Positions 1 through 5,147 of a DNA stretch of 5,453 bases are shown here, in pieces. Numbering within the stretch: position 1 is the first letter of the stretch; each line of letters opens with the position of its first letter. Made by a program: the position numbers and the translations under genes. The DNA comes from Maritimibacter sp. (lineage in GTDB: Bacteria; Pseudomonadota; Alphaproteobacteria; Rhodobacterales; Rhodobacteraceae): assembly GCA_020441225.1 (NCBI GenBank), contig JAGRMP010000387.1, forward strand, positions 1 through 5,453, in the 5' to 3' direction. Below the pieces are notes generated by a model. It worked only from the letters and a program-made list of their open reading frames with translations, made no database searches and had not been told where the DNA came from.

Positions 1-1
1 A

Positions 2-32
2 CCCCCGGAGTATTTGAGCCAAGAAAAGGGGG
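2..32 (-). terminator. Possible hairpin element after the DUF1638 gene
   Basis: Directly after the stop codon of the DUF1638 gene, a run of five C and a run of five G (plus-strand positions 2-6 and 28-32) are complementary and enclose 21 bases that include an AT-rich core. It can form a short GC-clamped stem in the transcript. There is no U-tract after the stem within the window, so this is not a textbook intrinsic terminator. From memory, similar C-run/AAATACTCC/G-run sequences recur after genes in Rhodobacterales, but I could not check this. It may be a weak terminator, an RNA-stabilising end or a dispersed repeat. Confidence 0.35.
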
Positions 33-659
33 TCAAAGCCCCGCGAGCGCAGGGGCGAGGTCGCCGTATCCGGTGAACCGGCGCTCGTAAGCGAGGCCCA
101 GCCGGTCGGCGGCAGCGCGGGCTTTCGCGTCGAGCGCGGGGTCGTCGGTCTGGGCGAGGTAGACCAGCTTTTCGTAATTGCCGAAATAGGTCTCGGTGAG
201 ATCGGGGTAGCGGTCCAGCCCGAGCGGTTTCACCACGAACGCGTCGAACTGCCGGGTGAGAAAATCGGTGAGGAAAAAGCTCGTGACCTCGCCGCGCGCC
301 TCGAAAGCCGCGTTGCCGTCGAAGAAACTGTAGCAATGCGGGCCTTCGATCATCTCGATCCCCTCGCGCTCGCACAGCGCCTGGAGCGCGCCACCGGTGC
401 CGCAATCGGCATAGGCGACGAAGATCCGCTCGTAGCCGCCGCGGTGTTTCGCAAGCGCCGCTTCCAGCGCCGGCACGATCTTGTCGGGCGTGTTGTGCAG
501 GATCGCGGGCAGGCAGGTGAGATCGACATGGGCGAGCCGGTTCGCTTCGAGCACCGCGAGGATCTCGCGCGCCAACGCGCCGCAGCCGATCACCAGCACC
601 CGGCCCTCGCCCGAGGCGGCGAGCCCCTCACGGGTCAGCGTTGCGTCGTCGGCTGTCAC
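33..659 (-). CDS. DUF1638 domain-containing protein
   Basis: The 208-residue protein matches what I know of the DUF1638 family. It has an N-terminal Rossmann-like strand and turn, VLVIGCGALAREI (21-33), followed by LTCLPAILHNTPDKI (47-61), YADCGTGG (83-90) and GPHCYSFFDG (106-115). Cysteines at 26, 49, 86 and 109 sit in these conserved blocks and could bind a metal or act in catalysis; that is inference. No signal peptide or membrane segment is visible, so it is probably cytosolic. The start is GTG, overlapping the TGA of the YbjQ gene as GTGA, which suggests translational coupling; no good Shine-Dalgarno is seen. About 19 residues precede the first conserved strand, so the true start could be slightly further in. 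The family's biochemical function is not established as far as I know, but its genes often lie beside corrinoid-dependent methyltransferase genes, and here a homocysteine methyltransferase begins the same unit. I am confident in the family, not in a function. Confidence 0.88.
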   Translation of the reverse strand: MTADDATLTREGLAASGEGRVLVIGCGALAREILAVLEANRLAHVDLTCLPAILHNTPDKIVPALEAALAKHRGGYERIFVAYADCGTGGALQALCEREGIEMIEGPHCYSFFDGNAAFEARGEVTSFFLTDFLTRQFDAFVVKPLGLDRYPDLTETYFGNYEKLVYLAQTDDPALDAKARAAADRLGLAYERRFTGYGDLAPALAGL

Positions 660-967
660 CGGAACCGCACCGCGGTGCCGTAGGCCAGGATTTCCGACGC
701 CGCCTGGGCGATGTTCGAGGTCTCGAACCGCGCGGCGACGATCGCGTCGGCGCCGAGTTTCTCGGCCTCGGCGATCATCCGGTCATAGGCCTGTTCGCGG
801 GCGCCGGCCATCAGCGCGGCATATTCCTTGACCTCGCCGCCGACGATGTTGCGCAGGCTCGCGACGATGTCGGAGCCGATATGTTTCGCCCGAACGGTCG
901 AGCCGCGCACCATGCCGAGCACTTCGATCTCGCGGCCCGGGTAGCTGTCGGTCGTCAGCACAATCAT
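656..967 (-). CDS. YbjQ family (UPF0145) protein
   Basis: The protein has 103 residues, the usual length for this single-domain family, sometimes called heavy-metal-binding domain YbjQ. Family hallmarks are visible: strand-rich start MIVLTTDSYPGREIEVLGMV (1-20), the block HIGSDIVASLRNIVGGEVKEY (29-49; compare the family's SDIxASIRNxVGG), a helix rich in Ala/Glu with MIAEAEKLGADAIVAARF (64-81), and the closing YGTAVRF (96-102). Homologous structures assemble into rings of subunits; the cellular role is not settled, and the metal-binding label rests on thin evidence. No signal peptide is visible. Its ATG overlaps the stop of the upstream membrane-peptide gene as ATGA, and an AGGA lies seven bases before the ATG. 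Its own stop overlaps the DUF1638 start. Its place inside a methyltransferase unit is unexplained. A longer in-frame version reaching to 1297 has no family similarity in the added part and is rejected. Confidence 0.9.
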   Translation of the reverse strand: MIVLTTDSYPGREIEVLGMVRGSTVRAKHIGSDIVASLRNIVGGEVKEYAALMAGAREQAYDRMIAEAEKLGADAIVAARFETSNIAQAASEILAYGTAVRFR

Positions 968-1179
968 TTCTCGATCCTGTCGTAATGGTCGTCTTCGGCA
1001 TTGCTGAGCCGCTCTTCCAGCACCCGCCAGGCGATGTAACCGGCCAGCGCGGCGGGCAGCAGGGCGAGCCAGGCCATCGGCACCGCGAGGGCCGCGAGCA
1101 GGAGCGAGGCGAGCCAGAAACTGAGCAGTGTCGCGCCGAGGACGATGACGATGATGAGGACCAGCTTGTCGAGTTTCAT
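964..1179 (-). CDS. Small two-helix membrane protein
   Basis: I do not recognise this 71-residue protein. It has two probable membrane helices, about residues 6-30 (LVLIIVIVLGATLLSFWLA) and 33-51 (VPMAWLALLPAALAGYIAW), then a charged tail with WRVLEERL and an acidic stretch, NAEDDHYDRIEK (60-71). Lysines at 2 and 5 and the arginines after helix two suggest both ends are cytoplasmic. I chose the ATG at 1179 because AAAGGAG lies eight bases upstream, the best ribosome-binding site in the window. A longer frame opening with TTG at 1266 adds 29 arginine/proline-rich residues without a comparable site. The stop overlaps the YbjQ ATG as ATGA, so the two are probably translationally coupled and may work together. 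A link between the acidic tail and YbjQ is only a guess. Confidence 0.75.
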   Translation of the reverse strand: MKLDKLVLIIVIVLGATLLSFWLASLLLAALAVPMAWLALLPAALAGYIAWRVLEERLSNAEDDHYDRIEK

Positions 1180-1187
1180 CCAGCGGG

Positions 1188-1194
1188 CTCCTTT
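1188..1194 (-). promoter_or_regulatory. Shine-Dalgarno deciding the 1179 start
   Basis: On the minus strand this reads AAAGGAG, eight bases before the ATG at 1179. It is a near-ideal ribosome-binding site and favours the 71-residue form of the membrane protein over the longer 100-residue form. It implies that this gene and the coupled YbjQ gene start translation anew rather than relying on ribosomes from upstream. Confidence 0.7.
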
Positions 1195-1262
1195 GCGGGT
1201 CAGGATGGCGGGGCCGGGCCGGTGCGGCAAGGGGTTTCGGCCGCCCCAGTTGCGGCCGCGGC

Positions 1263-1454
1263 TCAATCGCGCTTTCCGGTGAGCGCGCGCCAGGCAAGTG
1301 CCGCGAGCATCACCAGCGGCATCATCGCCATCAGCACCTGGCCGTTGAGCTGTCCGGCACGCGCCGCGGCCCAGCCGACCCAGACGGTCGCGCCACCGGC
1401 GAGGATCACGAGAAACAACAGGAACAGATATCGGGCGATGGGCATGGCTGTCAT
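1263..1454 (-). CDS. Small two-helix membrane protein
   Basis: This is a 63-residue hypothetical protein that I cannot place in a named family. Two hydrophobic segments are visible, about residues 8-29 (RYLFLLFLVILAGGATVWVGW) and 38-56 (GQVLMAMMPLVMLAALAW), joined by a short polar link with ARAGQLN and ending in the basic RALTGKRD. It is almost certainly an inner-membrane hairpin protein. The first ATG (1454) and one three codons later (1445) are both possible starts; neither has a clear Shine-Dalgarno. It follows the methyltransferase stop after 42 bases that hold a GC-rich hairpin, and is followed by an 83-base gap to the next small membrane protein. The two share size and topology but no obvious sequence identity, so they may be partners or diverged copies. 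Overlap with the long plus-strand shadow frames argues neither way; position and hydrophobic pattern are the main support. Confidence 0.65.
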   Translation of the reverse strand: MTAMPIARYLFLLFLVILAGGATVWVGWAAARAGQLNGQVLMAMMPLVMLAALAWRALTGKRD

Positions 1455-1459
1455 CTAGG

Positions 1460-1496
1460 CGCGGAGGGGCCAGGAAAAAAGGCCCGCCCGCCCGCG
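1460..1496 (-). terminator. GC-rich hairpin after the methyltransferase gene
   Basis: Between the methyltransferase TAA and the next ATG, the plus strand has GGGCC (1467-1471) pairing with GGCCC (1481-1485), and further out CGCGG (1460-1464) pairing with CCGCG (1492-1496). The loop, read on the minus strand, carries six U. Three GGGC units sit in the transcript's 5' arm. Because the U-run is in the loop rather than after the stem, this is not a standard terminator for minus-strand transcripts, though the GC-rich sequence ending in six U might still cause pausing. It may be a partial terminator or an RNA-processing site that sets expression of the four downstream genes relative to the methyltransferase. 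Confidence 0.35.
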
Positions 1497-2534
1497 TTAT
1501 TCGCTGCGTCGCCGCCGGCCGCGCCGTTCGCGCGGCTTCGGCGCGTGGCCATGGCCGCAGACATGGGTCCCGTCGCTTTCGGAAGAGAACCCGCCGAGCT
1601 TTTCCTCGACTTCCGCCAGTTTCGGCGGCTCGGCGGCCACCGGCCGGGTCTCGAGCGCCTCGCGCATTGCGCGCAGATGGTCGGGCGTGGTGCCGCAGCA
1701 GCCGCCGATGATCTTCGCGCCGATGTTGCGGGCGAGCTCGGCGTAATCCGCCATCAGTTCGGGGGTGCCGTCATAGACGATTTCGCCGTCGACGTATTTC
1801 GGGATCCCGGCATTGCCCTTGGCGACGATCGGCACGCCGTTCGCGGCTTCGGCGAATCCGAGCACCGTGCGCAGGAGGTCTGAGGCGCCGACGCCGCAAT
1901 TCGCACCGTAGGCGAGCGGCTTGTGCGGCAGCCCCGCGACGAGGGCGGCGAAATCGGTCGAGGTCACGCCCATCATCGTGCGGCCCGCGGTGTCGAAGCT
2001 CATCGTGCCGACCCAGGGCATCTGGGCCAGCTCGGCGGCGCGGGCGGCCGCCTTGTATTCGTCGGGCGAGGAGATGGTCTCGACCCAGAGCACGTCGACC
2101 CCGCCCTCTTTCAGCGCCTCGGCCTGTTCGTGGAACATCTCGACCGCGCCGTCGTAGCTGAGCGGCCCCATCGGCTCCATGATCTCGCCGGTCGGCCCCA
2201 TCGAGCCCGCGACGATCACCCGCCGCCCGGCCCGGTCGGCCACGTCCCGGCCGAGCGCGGCGGCGGCGCGGTTGAGCTCGCCGACCCGGGCCTGTGCGTC
2301 GTGCAGCTTGAGCCGCGCCGCGGTGCCGCCGAAGGAATTGGTGAGGAAGATGTCCGACCCGGCCTCGACCGCGCCGCGGTAGAGCGCGCGGATCTTGTCG
2401 GGTTCGTCGACGTTCCACAGCTCCGGCGAGTCGCCCGAGGTCAGCCCCATGTTGAACAGCGTGGTGCCGGTGGCGCCGTCGGCCATCAGCCAGGGGCTCT
2501 CGTCGAGCATGCGGGCAAAGGTGTCAGTGGGCAT
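1497..2534 (-). CDS. bmt: Homocysteine S-methyltransferase, Bmt type
   Basis: This 345-residue cytosolic enzyme belongs to the homocysteine S-methyltransferase family (PF02574 barrel). It transfers a methyl group to homocysteine to give methionine, with zinc activating the thiol. DGATGT (19-24) opens the barrel. The three zinc ligands are present: Cys213 in ANCGVG and the adjacent Cys279-Cys280 in GGCCGTTP. Other family blocks are FLTNSFGG (63-70), GSMGPTGE (110-117), WVETISS (150-156) and KGNAGIP (239-245). Length and sequence resemble the alphaproteobacterial proteins annotated as betaine-homocysteine methyltransferase; there is no cobalamin- or folate-binding module as in MetH. The donor could be glycine betaine or a separate methyl-corrinoid protein, and the sequence alone does not decide. 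The last 22 residues form a tail with HVCGHGH and then a run of arginines. ATG at 2534 is supported by GAGGAGG five bases upstream. It probably heads the unit running to the DUF1638 gene. Confidence 0.93.
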   Translation of the reverse strand: MPTDTFARMLDESPWLMADGATGTTLFNMGLTSGDSPELWNVDEPDKIRALYRGAVEAGSDIFLTNSFGGTAARLKLHDAQARVGELNRAAAALGRDVADRAGRRVIVAGSMGPTGEIMEPMGPLSYDGAVEMFHEQAEALKEGGVDVLWVETISSPDEYKAAARAAELAQMPWVGTMSFDTAGRTMMGVTSTDFAALVAGLPHKPLAYGANCGVGASDLLRTVLGFAEAANGVPIVAKGNAGIPKYVDGEIVYDGTPELMADYAELARNIGAKIIGGCCGTTPDHLRAMREALETRPVAAEPPKLAEVEEKLGGFSSESDGTHVCGHGHAPKPRERRGRRRRSE

Positions 2535-2539
2535 CGGGG

Positions 2540-2546
2540 CCTCCTC
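2540..2546 (-). promoter_or_regulatory. Shine-Dalgarno of the methyltransferase gene
   Basis: On the minus strand this reads GAGGAGG, five bases before the ATG at 2534. It is a strong site and confirms the chosen start, which places DGATGT near the N-terminus as usual for the family. Confidence 0.7.
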
Positions 2547-2599
2547 GAGGTGTGACGGCTTTCTCTGCCACGAATGCGGTCCGGGGGCAAATCGTGATC

Positions 2600-2618
2600 G
2601 CTCATGATGATGTTGAGC
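2600..2618. promoter_or_regulatory. Inverted repeat upstream of the methyltransferase gene
   Basis: GCTCA (2600-2604) and TGAGC (2614-2618) are perfect inverted arms around nine AT-leaning bases. Flanking ATC (2597-2599) and GAT (2621-2623) extend the pairing with a two-base bulge. It lies 66-84 bases before the methyltransferase start, in the least GC-rich part of the spacer, where an operator or promoter would be expected. I could not identify convincing -35/-10 boxes or assign a regulator. Confidence 0.25.
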
Positions 2619-2647
2619 CCGATGTCGTTTGCGGAAAGGGGCGGTGC

Positions 2648-2693
2648 CCGCACGTGCGGCGACCCGCGCGGGATCTGCGCGGTGGCGCGCGCC
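2648..2693. repeat. Cluster of three perfect palindromes
   Basis: The spacer after the MprF-like gene contains CCGCACGTGCGG (2648-2659), CCCGCGCGGG (2663-2672) and GGCGCGCGCC (2684-2693), each a perfect palindrome. Together they fill most of 46 bases that begin 16 bases past the MprF-like stop. In RNA they can form several competing stems, so they may end or stabilise that transcript; the only U-rich stretch beyond is a short CCCCUUU on the minus strand. The CACGTG-centred 12-mer could also be a protein-binding site. GC-rich sequence makes such palindromes more likely by chance. Confidence 0.35.
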
Positions 2694-2708
2694 GGTCCGG
2701 TCTGGGCA

Positions 2709-4661
2709 TCAGCCGCCGGGCGGTCTCCCTGTGGCGATTTCTCTGGCGATGTCGAGCGCACCCGCGGCCAGCGCCGGCAGGCCGGGGGCGGCGATGTAGA
2801 GCGTTTCCCAGTGCGGCGCGAAGGCCTGTTTGAACTGCCGCAGCCCGGCACCGCCCGAGGCTGTCTCGAGACGGTCCCGCAGGAAACGCAGCGGCGCGGG
2901 GTCGGCGGCGCTGGGCGGAACCGGCACGGCGGCAAATGAGAACCGCGGGACGCCAGCCGCGCCTGCCGTTTCGATCGCGTGGGCAAGCAGCAGGTACATC
3001 AACCCATCGGGCGCATCCGCACGGGCGCGCATCAGATCGAGCGTGTGTTCGCGGGTGTTGGCGTGGACGGTCACGAAGCCCAGGAGCCGGTTGCCCGGGT
3101 CGCGGGCGAGGTAGACCCGCGCCCAGGGCAGGGTGTCCGGTGCCCAGGTCCCCATCGAGAAGCCGCGCTCGCCGCCATGGGCCGCGGCCCAGGCGGCCGC
3201 AATTTCGGCCATCTCGGCAAGCGGCAGGGCCTGCGGATCCGCCTTGGCGACGGTGATGCCGGCAGCCTCGGCCTTGCGCAGCTTGCGGCGCAGGCCGCTG
3301 CGGGCGCTGCCCTCGGCGGTGAACCCGCGCGGGTCGAGCCAGGCTTCGCGGGCGATGGCGCTCACCCGCCAGCCGCGGGCGCGGGCCGTGGCGGCGAGCC
3401 GCGCGCCGGCCTTGTAGAGCACGGGCACGCGCATCCGATCCCGGGCGAGCGCGGCGAGGATCGAGAGCGTTTCAGCGGGATCGGCGTCCGGGCTCAGCGG
3501 GTCCGAGAGCATCGCGAGGCTTTGACCGGTCGGCGCAACCATCGCAATCGGCCGTCCGCCCCGCTCGGTGGCAAGCGACAGCCGGCCATGGCGCAGAAGC
3601 GCCGCTTCGGCGCGCGGGGCACGGTCGATCGTCGCGTCGACGAGCGGGGGCAGGTGCGGCGCGGCGGGGAGCGGCACCAGCGCGGGGGACGTCGGCCCGG
3701 CGGGACGGGCGGCGGCGCGCCTGGGGCCGCGGATCAGGACCAGCCCGCCGATCATGGCGGGAAGCGCATAATAGAGGGCGCGATAGGCGATGACGGCCGC
3801 CAGCAGCGGCTCGGAGCCGATGTCGGGCAGGAGCGCGAGCAGCGCAGCTTCGAACGGACCGATCCCGCCTGGCGTGGTCAGCACGAGCCCCGCGCCGAGG
3901 GCCAGGAGATAGGCCGCGAGGACCTGGGGCGCGCCGAGCCCGGGCGTGTCCGGCAGCAGGACCCAGAGGACCGTTCCGGCGGCGAACGTGTCGAGCGCGG
4001 TGAGCCCCAGGACCGTCGCCATGGCCCGCAGCGAGGGCAGGTGGCGGGTTGCGGCGGCAGGGAACGCACCGGGCCGGATCAGCGACACCAGGGCCAGCGC
4101 GGCGGCAGCGGCGACCAGCGTTCCGGCGCCGAACAGGACGAGGGGGCGGGCCACCGGCAGGGGCAGGGGTACGGCGATCAGGGCGAGCGCCGCGAGCACC
4201 GCCCAGGCGGTGAGAAACGAGAGCGATACGGCCACCGACAGCCGCATGGCCCCGGCCAGGCCGAGCCCGGGCAGCAGCCGCCAGCGGACCAGCGCGCCGG
4301 TGAGCGTGCCCATGCCGATGGTCTGGGCGACGGCGATGGCGGTGGCCCCGGTTTCGACCGCCGCGCGCGGGCCGATGCCGGTGCCGGACAGGCGATGGAC
4401 GACGGCATCGTAATGGCCGACAGCCCAGAAGCTGACGCCGGTGAAGGCTAGGCCGGACAGCCATTGGACCGCGGTCATGGCGCCGAGCGCCTGGGCAATC
4501 GCGCCGGTGTCGAGCCCGGCGAGCCGGTCCCAGCCGAGCCAGAGCAAGGCGGTGATGACCGCAATCGGCAGCGCCTGTCGCGCCGCCAGCCGTCCCGGCG
4601 GCAGAGCCGCCGCGGCGGCGGTGACGCCAGGGCGCGATGCGGTGATGATCTTGTTGTCCAT
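2709..4661 (-). CDS. mprF: MprF-like aminoacyl-phosphatidylglycerol synthase
   Basis: This 650-residue inner-membrane protein resembles MprF/LpiA, which transfer an amino acid from aminoacyl-tRNA to phosphatidylglycerol and so reduce the negative charge of the membrane. Residues 31-310 form about eight hydrophobic segments and include the LPG_synthase_TM signature TTPGGIGPFE (262-271) in a loop before the last helices. Residues from about 340 to 630 form the cytoplasmic DUF2156 (GNAT-like) domain, with LRRKLRKAEAAG (457-468), ERGFSMG (498-504), LDLMR (541-545) and LRQFKQAFAPHWETLYIAAP (607-626), all typical of the family. Canonical MprF is about 840-880 residues with roughly 14 helices, so this is a compact form. 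The amino acid donor (Lys, Ala or other) cannot be read from sequence. ATG at 4661 has only a weak G-run as ribosome site. Upstream is a possible promoter; downstream, 174 bases separate it from the methyltransferase gene, and no functional link between the two is evident. MprF homologues confer resistance to cationic peptides or acid; a similar role here is inference. Confidence 0.85.
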   Translation of the reverse strand: MDNKIITASRPGVTAAAAALPPGRLAARQALPIAVITALLWLGWDRLAGLDTGAIAQALGAMTAVQWLSGLAFTGVSFWAVGHYDAVVHRLSGTGIGPRAAVETGATAIAVAQTIGMGTLTGALVRWRLLPGLGLAGAMRLSVAVSLSFLTAWAVLAALALIAVPLPLPVARPLVLFGAGTLVAAAAALALVSLIRPGAFPAAATRHLPSLRAMATVLGLTALDTFAAGTVLWVLLPDTPGLGAPQVLAAYLLALGAGLVLTTPGGIGPFEAALLALLPDIGSEPLLAAVIAYRALYYALPAMIGGLVLIRGPRRAAARPAGPTSPALVPLPAAPHLPPLVDATIDRAPRAEAALLRHGRLSLATERGGRPIAMVAPTGQSLAMLSDPLSPDADPAETLSILAALARDRMRVPVLYKAGARLAATARARGWRVSAIAREAWLDPRGFTAEGSARSGLRRKLRKAEAAGITVAKADPQALPLAEMAEIAAAWAAAHGGERGFSMGTWAPDTLPWARVYLARDPGNRLLGFVTVHANTREHTLDLMRARADAPDGLMYLLLAHAIETAGAAGVPRFSFAAVPVPPSAADPAPLRFLRDRLETASGGAGLRQFKQAFAPHWETLYIAAPGLPALAAGALDIAREIATGRPPGG

Positions 4662-4733
4662 GAAAGCCCCCGGGTCCCTCGGGCTGCGATCATGCGTGCC
4701 GCACCTGCAAGGTGGGGTTAACAGATAGATTTT

Positions 4734-4762
4734 TACATATTTCGGGCGGGGTTGCCTGTCGC
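4734..4762 (-). promoter_or_regulatory. Weak sigma-70-like promoter candidate for mprF
   Basis: On the minus strand GCGACA (4762-4757) matches four of six bases of the -35 consensus, and TATGTA (4739-4734) matches three of six of the -10, at the preferred 17-base spacing and within the only AT-rich patch of the region. Transcription would start near 4727 and give a leader of about 65 bases. The leader can form a small stem, CACCT/AGGTG (plus 4702-4714). Sigma-70 matches this weak occur by chance, so position is the main argument. Confidence 0.3.
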
Positions 4763-4767
4763 CCGAA
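4741..4767. promoter_or_regulatory. 8-bp inverted repeat overlapping the mprF promoter region
   Basis: TTCGGGCG (4741-4748) and CGCCCGAA (4760-4767) are perfect inverted arms separated by 11 bases. Their centres are 19 bases apart, close to two helical turns, which suits a dimeric DNA-binding protein. The repeat overlaps the -35 candidate and spacer of the proposed mprF promoter. It could equally fold in RNA, but no U-tract follows in either direction, so an operator is more likely than a terminator. Confidence 0.35.
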
Positions 4768-5067
4768 CCGCCTGTGTGCAGGTGAAATTCTGGAGCTTGC
4801 CGATGCCCCGGTTCCGCAGTTTCGGCGCGGACAGGTGCGCTTTGGCAGGGCGTTGGAGCGGCCCGGCGACGTCTCCCGCGGCCGGTCTTCCGCGTTGGGT
4901 ACGCCTGTGTCGGGCCGATGCGGCCGAGGCACGCGCGTCGGCCAGGCGGGTGCGTCAGGTCTCTGCTGTCAAGACGGGGCGTGCATCCGCGCCGCGCCGC
5001 CCGGCCGGTGCCACTCCGGGCGCCGGGACGTCATCGCCTGTCGCGCGGCCGTTGTGACACGGTCGCT

Positions 5068-5127
5068 CCTGCGCCTGCGCCTGCGCCGGAGCGGTCGGGC
5101 TTGCTGCGGAGCGGCCGGGCCTGCGGT
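5068..5127. repeat. Short degenerate tandem repeats
   Basis: CCTGCG occurs three times in tandem (5068-5085). Next to it, GGAGCGGTCGGGC (5088-5100) recurs as GGAGCGGCCGGGC (5108-5120), part of a 20-base unit repeated with 16 of 20 bases identical (5088-5107 and 5108-5127). CGCTCC (5064-5069) and GGAGCG (5088-5093) are also complementary around the triple repeat. These look like slippage-type duplications in non-coding sequence after the zeta-subunit gene. Confidence 0.5.
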
Positions 5128-5144
5128 GCAGGCGGTCGCCCGGC
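5114..5144 (-). terminator. GC-rich hairpin after the zeta-subunit gene
   Basis: Three bases after the stop codon the transcript can form a stem from GCCTGC/GCAGGC (plus 5119-5124 and 5128-5133, three-base loop), extended by GCCGG/CCGGC (5114-5118 and 5140-5144) with a six-base bulge. Position and stability suit a transcript end. There is no U-tract, so termination may be Rho-assisted or the stem may only protect the 3' end. Confidence 0.4.
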
Positions 5145-5147
5145 GCG

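Larger units (their letters stand above)
4662..5147. other. Long intergenic region without a convincing gene
   Basis: These 486 bases lie between the zeta-subunit stop and the MprF-like start. Open frames on both strands here have arginine-, proline- and cysteine-rich translations with no recognisable motif and no good ribosome site, typical of GC-rich non-coding sequence. The left end (4718-4743) is strikingly AT-rich for this genome. The right end (5068-5144) carries short repeats and a GC-rich hairpin. I see no tRNA, riboswitch or transposon end. The middle part, roughly 4770-5060, shows nothing I can name; a small RNA or a decayed gene cannot be excluded. Confidence 0.6.

Noticed and set aside
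964..1266. 100-residue form of the second membrane protein starting with TTG
   Set aside because: The extra 29 residues are basic and low in character, while the ATG at 1179 has an AAAGGAG at ideal distance.
656..1297. 213-residue version of the YbjQ protein
   Set aside because: The added N-terminal half is arginine/alanine-rich and overlaps the small membrane-protein gene. The family domain starts exactly at the ATG at 967, which has an AGGA seven bases upstream.
1481..1496. G-quadruplex in the minus-strand GGGC repeats
   Set aside because: Only three runs of three G are present with no fourth run nearby, so an intramolecular three-tier quadruplex is not supported.
2535..2708. SAM- or SAH-sensing riboswitch upstream of the methyltransferase
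   Set aside because: Expected for a methionine gene, but I could not find the conserved core sequences or pseudoknot layout of SAM-II or SAH riboswitches as I know them.
2605..2709. 34-codon frame whose ATG overlaps the MprF-like stop
   Set aside because: The overlap looks like coupling, but there is no ribosome site of note, the peptide is Arg/Pro-rich, and it crosses the palindrome cluster.
2979..4451. 490-residue open frame on the plus strand
   Set aside because: It lies fully antisense to the MprF-like gene, whose domains and motifs are recognisable. The translation is a Gly/Arg/Gln-rich composition typical of GC-rich shadow frames.
3472..4464. 330-residue minus-strand frame inside the MprF-like gene
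   Set aside because: It is an alternative frame of the same coding region with an extremely arginine/proline-rich translation and no motif.
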